Shown: positions 34,475-41,795 of the stretch, in pieces | Layout: each line of letters starts with the position of its first letter | How positions within the stretch are numbered: position 1 is the stretch's first letter | Origin: an uncultured Eubacteriales bacterium | Lineage (GTDB): Bacteria; Bacillota; Clostridia; Oscillospirales; Oscillospiraceae | NCBI GenBank assembly: GCA_949289455.1 | Contig: CASEOA010000097.1 | Span: 62,001 to 126,000, forward strand | DNA length: 64,000 bases | Reading direction: 5' to 3' | Made by a program: the position numbers and the translations under genes | The notes under the pieces: generated by a model | Told to the model about the DNA's origin: nothing | The model's database searches: none | The model's input: the letters and a program-made list of their open reading frames with translations, nothing else

Positions 34475-34750
34475 TCACTTGGCGACAAGGTCCTGGTGCT
34501 CGGGGTGGTTCTCAAACCACCTGACGGCGTAAGGACAGGTGGGGATCACTTTCATATTCCGCTGGCGGAGCTGCTCCACCGCCCCCAGCACCAACTGACC
34601 GGCTACCCCCTGGCCCCGGAGGGAGCTGTCTACAAAGGTGTGGTCCAGGTCGGCTACGCCCGGCCGGACCTCCGGAAACGTGACCTCGGCAATGAGCTTG
34701 CCCTCCCCATCGTGGGCCCACAGCCGGCCGGGACTGGATTGAAATTCCAT
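34475..34750 (-). CDS. Small GNAT-fold N-acetyltransferase (Yjdj type)
   Basis: A 91-residue minimal GNAT domain of the COG2388 type. The acetyl-CoA loop is SSLRGQGVAGQLV (about residues 42-54), with the VDSSLRGQGV motif A pattern and a C-terminal CPYAVRWFENHPEH segment. The acceptor is unknown. GGAGGGAAACAT precedes the ATG. It lies only 24 nt downstream of the tRNA-Sec end and appears to share the selAB transcript. Confidence 0.82.
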   Translation of the reverse strand: MEFQSSPGRLWAHDGEGKLIAEVTFPEVRPGVADLDHTFVDSSLRGQGVAGQLVLGAVEQLRQRNMKVIPTCPYAVRWFENHPEHQDLVAK

Positions 34751-34774
34751 ATGTTTCCCTCCTGTAAATAAAAA

Positions 34775-34870
34775 TGGCGAGGGCGGGTGCGGATCGAACA
34801 CACCAGGACGGGAACGCCGTCCCCAACGGTTTTGAAGACCGCGGGGCTCACCAGATACCCTTCCGCCCCC
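34775..34870 (-). tRNA. selC: Selenocysteine tRNA (anticodon UCA)
   Basis: A 96-nt tRNA on the minus strand with the 3' CCA encoded (34777-34775). The 8-bp acceptor stem GGGGGCGG / CCGCCCTC (one G-U pair) plus 5-bp T stem GTGTG / CGCAC gives the 8+5 bacterial tRNA-Sec arrangement. The anticodon stem-loop is GCGGT-CTTCAAA-ACCGT, giving UCA (34835-34833), which reads UGA. A long variable arm (GGGGACGGCGTTCCCGTCC) is present. It lies 13 nt after the selB stop, apparently within the selAB operon. Confidence 0.95.
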
Positions 34871-34883
34871 ATATATGGGGAGG

Positions 34884-36416
34884 TCACAGAAAGCGCCTGC
34901 CCTCCCCCAAGGTTTGGGTCACTTTGATTCGATCCCAATACTCCAGCAGCAGCAGAGCCTCCCGCCGGGATACCCCCAGCAGATCCCTGGCCTGGGCCAG
35001 GGTGAAAAGGCCGCTGCCAAATGCCCGGGTCAGCTTCTCCCGGGCCGCCTGGCAGCTCTCCCCCCACATCCGGTACTGGGGGGACAGAGGGGCCAGCACC
35101 CCCCGGTCGGCCAGGGCCCGGCCCGCCCGGCGGCAGGCGGCTTCCCGGCCGGGAAAGGCTGCCTCCGCCTGGGCATTGGAGGGGGGATGGAGCCCCGCTT
35201 CCCGGTAAAGGGCCGCCAGTGCCACCTCCAGGCCGGGCTCCGCCGCTGGCGGCGGTGAGGGAGCGGAGGGCGGAGCGGGGGCGGGCTCTGCCGGGACCTT
35301 GCCCGCCAGCAGTCCGGCCAGCCGGGCGGTGCGGGCCGGGGCCATCCGCCCCCGGAGGGGCGGGTCCAGGTCCAGGATCACCCCGTCCCCCACCGTGACC
35401 ACCGGGGAGAAAAACCGCACCACCAGCCGGTCCCCTGCCCGGGCGGCCAGGGGGGTGTCCAGCCGCAGCTGGGCAAAGCCGGTTTCCCCCGGCGCCAGCA
35501 GGTCCCGGCCCAGCAGCACGCACCGGGCGGTCAGCGCCCGGCCCCCGTGGTGGAGGTGGAGGAGGGCGTTGTTTTTCACCGGATAGGGGGCCTGGGGCAG
35601 CACAGTGAGGGAGACGTCCAGCCGCTGGGTCAGGGTGAGGCTGTCCGCCGGGGCCAGGGTATCCCCCCGGTTCACCTGGACCCGCTTCACCCCGGCCAAA
35701 TTTACCGCCGCCCGGCAGCCGGGTTCCAGCACTTCCGACTGCCTGCCGTGGCACTGGAGCTCCCGTACCCGAGCCCGGACAAGGGCGGGCCAGAGGGTGA
35801 CGGCGTCACCCCGGCGGAGGGGACCGCCGGTGAGGGTACCGGTGACCACCGTTCCGCTGCCCGCCACCGAAAAGACCCGGTCTATGTGGAGGCGGAAGGG
35901 CCCTTCAGAGGGCGGGGCGGCGTGGGCCGCCGCCAGCTCCGCCAGCGCCTGTTTCAGTTCCGGCAGGCCCTCCCCCGTCACCGCCGAGGTGGGAATGATC
36001 GGGGCCCCCTCCAGAAAGGTGCCCTTCACCAGGGCGCGCACCTGTTCCTCCACCCCCGGCTTCCAGGCCAGATCCGCCCTGGTCAGGGCGATGACCCCGC
36101 CCCGCAGGTCCAGCAGGGACAAAATAGCCAGGTGCTCCCTGGTCTGGGGCATGGGTCCCTGGTCGGCGGCCACGGCCAGCAGCACCAGGTCCATGCCGGC
36201 GCAGCCGGACAGCATGGTGGGCACAAATTTCTCGTGGCCGGGTACGTCCACCACCCCCAGCTCCAGGCCGTTGGGCAGGGCGAGGGGGGCGAAGCCCAGC
36301 TCGATGGTGAGCCCCCGGCGGCGCTCCTCCTCCAGCCGGTCGGTGTCCACCCCGGTGAGGGCCTTCACCAGGGCGGTTTTGCCGTGGTCCACATGGCCTG
36401 CGGTCCCCAAGATCAT
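34884..36416 (-). CDS. selB: SelB, selenocysteine-specific translation elongation factor (short form)
   Basis: A 510-residue GTPase that brings Sec-tRNA to UGA codons through the SECIS hairpin. G1 is GTAGHVDHGKT (residues 4-14), followed by DVPGHEKF (G3) and TRADL (G4-like, Thr instead of Asn). The EF-Tu-like domains extend to about residue 375. Then comes a Pro/Ala-rich linker (PAPAPPSAPSPPPAAEP) and about 110 residues of winged-helix sequence. Full-length SelB is 610-640 residues with four winged helices, so only about two appear present. The ATG overlaps the selA stop (ATGA). Confidence 0.93.
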   Translation of the reverse strand: MILGTAGHVDHGKTALVKALTGVDTDRLEEERRRGLTIELGFAPLALPNGLELGVVDVPGHEKFVPTMLSGCAGMDLVLLAVAADQGPMPQTREHLAILSLLDLRGGVIALTRADLAWKPGVEEQVRALVKGTFLEGAPIIPTSAVTGEGLPELKQALAELAAAHAAPPSEGPFRLHIDRVFSVAGSGTVVTGTLTGGPLRRGDAVTLWPALVRARVRELQCHGRQSEVLEPGCRAAVNLAGVKRVQVNRGDTLAPADSLTLTQRLDVSLTVLPQAPYPVKNNALLHLHHGGRALTARCVLLGRDLLAPGETGFAQLRLDTPLAARAGDRLVVRFFSPVVTVGDGVILDLDPPLRGRMAPARTARLAGLLAGKVPAEPAPAPPSAPSPPPAAEPGLEVALAALYREAGLHPPSNAQAEAAFPGREAACRRAGRALADRGVLAPLSPQYRMWGESCQAAREKLTRAFGSGLFTLAQARDLLGVSRREALLLLEYWDRIKVTQTLGEGRRFL

Positions 36417-37774
36417 ACCTGTCCCTCCGCCCAGGCCGCCAGAGCGGCCCTGATATGTTCCTCGTCCCCGGCCAGCAGGGTGCGCACGTCCAGCAGCAGC
36501 TTTCCCCCGTGGATACGCCCGATGACAGGGGTGGACCTGGCCCGGAGGAAGGCCTCCAGCTCCGCCGGGCCGCCGGGGGGATTCAGCTCCGCCGCCCAGG
36601 AGGGCAGTTCCTCCCCCGGCAGGGCTCCGCCCCCCGCCTGGCCCATGCAGGGCACCGCCCGGCAGGGGCAGAAGGGGGATAGGGTTTCCGCCAGGGCCCT
36701 GGCCCGTTCCTCCAACGCCTGGGGCCGGACGGACAGCATGGCCTGGACCGGGGGGAGCACCCCGTCCCGCCAGTCCAGCAGGGCGCCCTCCAGGGCCGCC
36801 AGGGACAGCTTGTCCAGCCGGAGCACCCGGGCCAGGGGGTGGGCTTTCAGCTTCTCCACGGCCTCCCGGCGGCCCAGCAGCACGCCGCACTGGGGGCCGC
36901 CCAGCAGCTTGTCCCCCGAGCAGCACAGCACCTGGGCGTGAGGGAGCCACTTGGCGATGGTGGGGTAGTCCTGGGGCCAGGGCCCGGGGCCGGGGGCCCC
37001 GCTGCCCAGGTCGCACAGCAGAGGGACGGCGTACCGGGCGGCCAGGGAGGCCAGCGCCTCCGGCTCCACTCCCTGGGTGAAGCCCACCAGCTTGAAGTTG
37101 CTGGGGTGTACCTTCAGCAGGGCCTGGGCCCGACCGTACTCCAGGGCCTGGGCATAGTCGGCCAGCTTGGTCTTGTTGGTGGTGCCTACCTCCACCAGGC
37201 GGGCCCCGCTCTGGGCCATGATGTCGGGCACCCGGAAGGAGCCGCCGATCTCCACCAGTTCTCCCCGGGAGATGGCCACCCCCAGACCGGGGGTGAGGGC
37301 AGAGAGCATAAGCAGCACGGCGGCAGCGTTGTTGTTCACCACAAAGGCCCCCTCCGCCCCCGTGAGGGAACAGAGCAGCCCCTCTACCCCGGCGGTGCGG
37401 CTGCCCCGGCGGCCGGTGTCCAGGTCGTATTCCAGGTTGGAATAGCCCTGGGCGACCTGCCGGACGGCCTCCGCCGCCCGGGGGCTGAGAGGCGCCCGGC
37501 CCAGGTTGGTGTGGAGCACCACGCCAGTGGCGTTGACCACCCTGCCCAGCCGGGGCCTGCACAGCTCCTCCGCCAGCTCCAGCGACCGCCGGGCCAGAAC
37601 CTCCAGAGCGGGCAGGGCTACATCATGGTTTTGTCGCAGGCTCTCCCGCAGCTCCGCCAGGGCCAGACGGGCCCCCTCCCGCCGGGCGGCATAGGGCAGG
37701 GTGCTGTCCCCCAGCGGGGGGCAGGCCAGCAGGCTGTCTGTCCTGGGCAGTCTGGCCAGTGTATTTTCTTCCAT
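36413..37774 (-). CDS. selA: SelA, L-seryl-tRNA(Sec) selenium transferase
   Basis: A 453-residue PLP enzyme converting Ser-tRNA(Sec) to Sec-tRNA(Sec) with selenophosphate. The family motifs are NATGVVLHTNLGRAPLS (about residues 80-96), EYDLDTGRRGSR, and the PLP Lys block CCSGDKLLGGPQCG (Lys near 289). The C-terminal RIHGGKLLLDVRTLL closes the fold. The length matches bacterial SelA. AGGTG precedes the ATG. It is the first gene of selA-selB-selC-GNAT; selD, which makes selenophosphate, is not in the window. Confidence 0.97.
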   Translation of the reverse strand: MEENTLARLPRTDSLLACPPLGDSTLPYAARREGARLALAELRESLRQNHDVALPALEVLARRSLELAEELCRPRLGRVVNATGVVLHTNLGRAPLSPRAAEAVRQVAQGYSNLEYDLDTGRRGSRTAGVEGLLCSLTGAEGAFVVNNNAAAVLLMLSALTPGLGVAISRGELVEIGGSFRVPDIMAQSGARLVEVGTTNKTKLADYAQALEYGRAQALLKVHPSNFKLVGFTQGVEPEALASLAARYAVPLLCDLGSGAPGPGPWPQDYPTIAKWLPHAQVLCCSGDKLLGGPQCGVLLGRREAVEKLKAHPLARVLRLDKLSLAALEGALLDWRDGVLPPVQAMLSVRPQALEERARALAETLSPFCPCRAVPCMGQAGGGALPGEELPSWAAELNPPGGPAELEAFLRARSTPVIGRIHGGKLLLDVRTLLAGDEEHIRAALAAWAEGQV

Positions 37775-37895
37775 ATCCGCACCTCCCGGGGGCCATTCCC
37801 CTGAAGTATACCATAGTTTTGGAGTAAACGCACATAAACTTTCTGGTTTTCAGAAAACAGCCCGAAATATAGTCATTTCGGGGAGAGATTCATCA

Positions 37896-37925
37896 TTGAC
37901 AGACCGCTTACCTTGCGGTTATGAT
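37896..37925 (+). promoter_or_regulatory. Promoter of the [FeFe] hydrogenase
   Basis: TTGACA (37896-37901), an 18-nt spacer and TATGAT (37920-37925) lie 46 nt upstream of the ATG, with GGAAGGAG before the start. The rest of 37775-37895 holds no recognisable feature. Confidence 0.7.
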
Positions 37926-37971
37926 GCTGTTGGATCATTAGAATTATCGAGTTGCGGAAGGAGCGAATACC

Positions 37972-39408
37972 ATGCGTGTATTTGAGACCAGCGTACAGGA
38001 GCTGAAGCACGATGTGCTCAAATCTGTGGCCCAGCTGGCCTGGAGTGACGATCTTCAGAGCGGCATTCTGGACATCCCGGAAAAGCTGATTCCCGGCCCC
38101 GAGGCCCGGATGCGCTGCTGTATTTATAAAGAACGGGCTATCATCTCCCAGCGGGTGAAGGTGGCCATGGGCGGGGACCGTACCAACCCCAACCTGGTGG
38201 AAGTACTGGACATCGCCTGCGACGAGTGTCCCGTCACCGAGATCACCGTGGGCCCCTCCTGCCGGGGCTGTATTGCCACCCGCTGCGTCCACGCCTGCCC
38301 CAAGGACGCCATTACCGTGGTGAACCACAAGGCCCAGATCGACCACAAAAAGTGTATTACCTGCGGCAAGTGCGTGGCCGCCTGCCCCTACGGCGCCATT
38401 GAAAAGAAAACCCGGCCCTGCGAGCGGGGCTGTAAGGCGGGCGCTATCTCCATGGGCGAGAACAAGAAGGCCTTCATCGACCCTGCCAAGTGCACCTCCT
38501 GCGGCGCCTGCGTCTACCAGTGCCCCTTCGGCGCCATTATGGACAAGTCCTTCATCGTGGACGCCATTCAGATGCTCCAGGGCGCCGACAAGTGGGGCTT
38601 CCGGGTGTACGCCATTGTGGCGCCCTCCATCGCCGGCCAGTTTGCCCCCGCCGACCTGGGCCAGGTGGTCACCGGTTTGAAGATGCTGGGCTTCCACGAC
38701 GTGATGGAGGTGGCCCTGGGCGCCGATATGACCGCCAAGACCGAGGCTGTGGAGCTGGAGGAAAAGGGGATGCTGGCCTCCTCCTGCTGCCCCGCTTTCG
38801 TGGATTACGTACAGAAGAACTTCCCCGAGCAGGCCCATCTGATCTCCGACACCCCCTCCCCCATGATCATGATCGCCCGCCACATCAAGCAGCGGGACCC
38901 CTCTGCCAAGGTCATCTTCATCGGGCCCTGCGTCGCCAAGAAGATGGAGGTCAAGCTGGGCAAGACCATGCGTGCGGTGGACTCCGCCCTCACCTTCGAG
39001 GAGCTGTACGCCCTGTTTGACTCCCGGGGCATCGACGTGGCCAAGCTGGACTTTACCGACCTGGATCACGCCAGCGGCTTCGGCCGGTCCTTTGCCCGCA
39101 GCGGCGGCGTGGCCGCCGCCGTTGTGGAGGCCCTGAAGGAGCGGGGCAGCGAGTTCCAGGCCAAGCCCATGCCTTGCAGCGGCTTTGAGACCTGCAAGGT
39201 GGCCTTCCTGAAGGCGGCCAAGGGTGTGGGCGATTTCAACTTTATCGAGGGCATGGCCTGTGAGGGCGGCTGCGTCCAGGGCCCCGCCCAGCTCATCCGT
39301 TCCAACAAGAACCAGGGCGACGTGGAGCGCCACGCCAAGCAGGCGGAGGGCCGCACCATTGAAAGCGCCATCGCCGAGGCTCAGAAGGCCCCCGTTCACG
39401 AGGGCTGA
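37972..39408 (+). CDS. Monomeric [FeFe] hydrogenase, group-B-like
   Basis: A 478-residue hydrogenase. Two ferredoxin clusters are given by CITCGKCVAACP (about residues 123-134) and CTSCGACVYQCP (about 173-184), with extra Cys in the N-terminal half. The H-cluster motifs are L1 SSCCPAF (about 270), L2 GPCVAKKMEV (about 316) and L3 EGMACEGGCVQG (about 424). All four H-cluster Cys are present. The L1 Ser in place of Thr and the PA after CC fit group B (CpIII-like). It probably makes or consumes H2 with ferredoxin. No maturation genes HydEFG are nearby. Confidence 0.9.
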   Translation: MRVFETSVQELKHDVLKSVAQLAWSDDLQSGILDIPEKLIPGPEARMRCCIYKERAIISQRVKVAMGGDRTNPNLVEVLDIACDECPVTEITVGPSCRGCIATRCVHACPKDAITVVNHKAQIDHKKCITCGKCVAACPYGAIEKKTRPCERGCKAGAISMGENKKAFIDPAKCTSCGACVYQCPFGAIMDKSFIVDAIQMLQGADKWGFRVYAIVAPSIAGQFAPADLGQVVTGLKMLGFHDVMEVALGADMTAKTEAVELEEKGMLASSCCPAFVDYVQKNFPEQAHLISDTPSPMIMIARHIKQRDPSAKVIFIGPCVAKKMEVKLGKTMRAVDSALTFEELYALFDSRGIDVAKLDFTDLDHASGFGRSFARSGGVAAAVVEALKERGSEFQAKPMPCSGFETCKVAFLKAAKGVGDFNFIEGMACEGGCVQGPAQLIRSNKNQGDVERHAKQAEGRTIESAIAEAQKAPVHEG

Positions 39409-39425
39409 GCCTGACATACAGTGAC

Positions 39426-39461
39426 AAAAAGCACCACCGCCGGTTGGCGGTGGTGCTTTTT
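39426..39461. terminator. Bidirectional terminator between hydrogenase and galU
   Basis: GCACCACCGCC (39431-39441) pairs with GGCGGTGGTGC (39446-39456) across GGTT, with A5 and T5 flanks. Confidence 0.93.
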
Positions 39462-39473
39462 CAACAGATGGGG

Positions 39474-40346
39474 TCAGTCAAGGGTTTCTGCCTTTTCCTT
39501 GATGAACCGTTTGAGCCACTTGGCAGTGGCCTTGTTCTCCAGGGCAAAGTCGATGGTGGCCTCCAGGAAGCCGCGCAGGTTGCCGGTGTCGTACCGGTGG
39601 GCGTCAAAGTCCACCGCCACCATCCGGCTCTTTTTGCACAGCTCCCGCAGGCCGTCGGTGAGCTGGATCTCCCCGCCATAGCCCGGCTTCAGGTTTTCCA
39701 GAATGTCAAAGATCTGGGGGGTAAGGACATACCGGCCCAGGATGGCGTAGTTGGAGAACATCTGCTGGGGGGTGGGCTTCTCGTTCATGTCGGAGACCTC
39801 AAAGATGCGGCTCTCCAGGGGGGCAATTTTCACCGAGGAGTAACGGGAAATGGCCTCGGTGCTTACCTTCTGGACGCCCACGGCGGAGGCGCCGTACTTC
39901 TCCGCCCCCTCCACCAGCTGAAGGGTCACCGGCTTTTCCGCCCGCATGATGTCGTCGCCCAGCAGTACGGCAAAGGGCTCGTCCCCCACAAACCGCTTGG
40001 CCCGGTAGATGGCGTGGCCCAGGCCCTTGGTCTCCTTCTGCCGGACATAGAAGATGTTGGCCAGGTCGGCGGCACGGCGAACCTCCACCAGTTCCCGTTC
40101 CTTGCCGGCCTGGAGCAGACGGGTCTCCAGCTCGGGATAGTAGTCAAAATAGTCATCCATGGCCGACTTGGCCCGGTTGGTGACAATGAGGATGTCCTCA
40201 ATTCCAGAGGCCACCGCCTCCTCAATGATATACTGGATGACCGGCTTGTCCACCATGGGCAGCATCTCTTTGGGTACGGTTTTGGTGGCGGGGAGCATAC
40301 GGGTCCCCAGCCCGGCGGCGGGGATCACGGCCTTACGGACCTTCAT
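39474..40346 (-). CDS. galU: UTP-glucose-1-phosphate uridylyltransferase
   Basis: A 290-residue nucleotidyltransferase making UDP-glucose for polysaccharide and glycolipid synthesis. The signature PAAGLGTRMLPATKTVPKEM (residues 8-27) binds UTP, and DKPVIQYIIEEAVASGI and the VLLGDDIMRAE metal region follow. The length is normal. AAGGAGG precedes the ATG. It lies 42 nt after queT and is probably co-transcribed. It could supply the polysaccharide genes at the left edge. Confidence 0.96.
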   Translation of the reverse strand: MKVRKAVIPAAGLGTRMLPATKTVPKEMLPMVDKPVIQYIIEEAVASGIEDILIVTNRAKSAMDDYFDYYPELETRLLQAGKERELVEVRRAADLANIFYVRQKETKGLGHAIYRAKRFVGDEPFAVLLGDDIMRAEKPVTLQLVEGAEKYGASAVGVQKVSTEAISRYSSVKIAPLESRIFEVSDMNEKPTPQQMFSNYAILGRYVLTPQIFDILENLKPGYGGEIQLTDGLRELCKKSRMVAVDFDAHRYDTGNLRGFLEATIDFALENKATAKWLKRFIKEKAETLD

Positions 40347-40388
40347 GACGGAAACCTCCTTGTCTGTTGTGGTACAGGCCGGCGCGTC

Positions 40389-40916
40389 TTATCTGGCGGC
40401 CAGGCGGCGCTCCGGGATCATGGTGCGGAAATAGCGGATCTTGGGCAGGGCAAGCAGCAGCACGGTGCCCAGCACATAGCAGGCCAGGGCCTCCCCCACC
40501 ACAAAGGTCCACATATTAAAGGTGTAGGCGGCCCAGAAAGCGCCGTTGACGGCGCCCGCCTCCGCCCAGGCCCACATGGGGGGCAGCAGCAGCGCGTTCA
40601 TAACGATGGGAGGCAGGGCGGCCAGATACCAGCGGGGCATCTTCATGGTCAAAAAGGCGGCGATGGCGGTGGCCAGGGTGCCCACCACCATATCAATGGG
40701 CCCATAGGGGGAGAGCACGTTGGTCAGCAGGCAGCCCAGAGCCAGGCCGGGGGCCGTGGCGGGGAACAGGAAGGGCAGCACCGTGAGGGCCTCCCCCAGG
40801 CGGACCTGGACAGGCCCGAAGGTGAGCTGAAAGATATTGCCGAAGTAGCACAGGACGAAGTAGATGGCGGCCACCATGGCGGCCAGGGTCAGGTTGCGGG
40901 TAGAGTAATTGCGCAT
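40389..40916 (-). CDS. queT: QueT-family ECF transporter substrate-binding component
   Basis: A 175-residue, five- to six-helix S component for a queuosine precursor. The N-terminal LTLAAMVAAIYFVLCYF and the conserved GPVQVRLGEALTVLPFL (about residues 33-49) and GCLLTNVLSPYGPIDMV stretches match the QueT/PF06177 pattern. It would work with the shared ECF module encoded elsewhere. The GGAGG is 13 nt from the ATG, which is rather far. The leader upstream is highly structured (see 40917-41031). Confidence 0.85.
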   Translation of the reverse strand: MRNYSTRNLTLAAMVAAIYFVLCYFGNIFQLTFGPVQVRLGEALTVLPFLFPATAPGLALGCLLTNVLSPYGPIDMVVGTLATAIAAFLTMKMPRWYLAALPPIVMNALLLPPMWAWAEAGAVNGAFWAAYTFNMWTFVVGEALACYVLGTVLLLALPKIRYFRTMIPERRLAAR

Positions 40917-41031
40917 GACAGTGTTCAAACCTCCATTTTGGTATTTAGAGAACGGCGGTGAGTCCCGCCGAACGAACGCGGCAGCGCCGCGCTTGGACCG
41001 GGTGTGGAAACCAGTCGGAGCTATTGTACCA
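40917..41031 (-). promoter_or_regulatory. Extended -10 promoter and structured leader of queT (candidate preQ1-type riboswitch)
   Basis: On the minus strand, TGGTACAAT (41031-41023) is an extended -10, giving a leader of about 100 nt. It holds two perfect hairpins: CGCGGC-GCT-GCCGCG (40991-40977) and CGGCGG-GACTCA-CCGCCG (40970-40953). A 5' segment with ACTGG…CCGGT pairing potential precedes them. It does not fit the short preQ1-I pattern. A longer class such as preQ1-III is possible; I cannot confirm it. Confidence 0.45.
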
Positions 41032-41126
41032 TATCCCGCCGGGGAAGGCAAGCCGGGGCCGCCCCCCTTCTCTCGATTTACAGGGCGGTTGGAACCTGCT
41101 ATACTTGAGAAAAAAGGAAAGGCGGG

Positions 41127-41660
41127 ATGGGTATGACAATGTCCGGAGCGCAGGCCCGGCGGCAGGCGGTGGAACAGGTTCTGGAGCAGGCGGGAGGGCC
41201 GGTGAGCGCCACCGCCCTGGCCGAGCGCTTTTCGGTGAGCCGTCAGATCATCGTGGGGGACATCGCCCTGCTCCGGGCCGCCGGGTCGGAGATCCTGGCC
41301 ACACCCAGGGGCTATGTGCTGGACCGGAGGGAAGAGGGCGCCCGCTACACCGTGGCCTGCAATCACCGGCCGGAGGAGATGGAGGCCGAGCTCAACGCCA
41401 TGGTGGACGCCGGGGCCGAGGTGGTGGACGTGGTGGTGGAACACCCGGTCTACGGCCAGCTCACCGGCATATTGGGGCTGCGTTCCCGATATGATGTACA
41501 GGAATTTATCCAAAGGGTGCGCCGGGAGGAGGCCCGGCCTTTGTCGGACCTGACGGGAGGAATCCATCTGCACACCATACGCTGCCTTGATAAAGAAATT
41601 TTCAGCAGAGTGAGGGAAAATCTGCAAAAAGCCGGATTTTTGCTGGATACAACAATTTAA
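41127..41660 (+). CDS. niaR: NiaR-type transcriptional repressor (HTH plus 3H domain)
   Basis: A 177-residue niacin-responsive repressor. An N-terminal HTH_11 domain (about residues 8-60) contains VSATALAERFSVSRQIIVGDI. The C-terminal 3H domain (about 75-175) has the three His regions CNH, VEHPVYGQL and GGIHLHTI that bind metal and nicotinic acid. In known cases it represses NAD biosynthesis or niacin uptake genes. AAGGA is 8 nt before ATG 41127. It is divergent from queT, which is not its usual target. Confidence 0.88.
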   Translation: MGMTMSGAQARRQAVEQVLEQAGGPVSATALAERFSVSRQIIVGDIALLRAAGSEILATPRGYVLDRREEGARYTVACNHRPEEMEAELNAMVDAGAEVVDVVVEHPVYGQLTGILGLRSRYDVQEFIQRVRREEARPLSDLTGGIHLHTIRCLDKEIFSRVRENLQKAGFLLDTTI

Positions 41661-41704
41661 AATATGCCTGTCAGGAACTTACTGTTAAATTTGACGAAAA
41701 AGTA

Positions 41705-41733
41705 TTGCCAAATTGTGAATAATAGTGTATGAT
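41705..41733 (+). promoter_or_regulatory. Promoter of the NhaC-family antiporter
   Basis: TTGCCA (41705-41710), a 17-nt spacer and TATGAT (41728-41733) give a start near 41740. The leader contains GAATCCT (41741-41747) pairing with AGGATTC (41766-41772), possibly a regulatory hairpin. Confidence 0.7.
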
Positions 41734-41795
41734 TAAGTACGAATCCTTGGGTTGGGGAGGCTTTTAGGATTCACACTCAGAAAGGGAGGGTTATT

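Noticed and set aside
40917..41031. Classical preQ1-I aptamer before queT
   Set aside because: The short loop GGTTTC…CACACCC is suggestive, but the A-rich 3' tail needed for the pseudoknot is absent.
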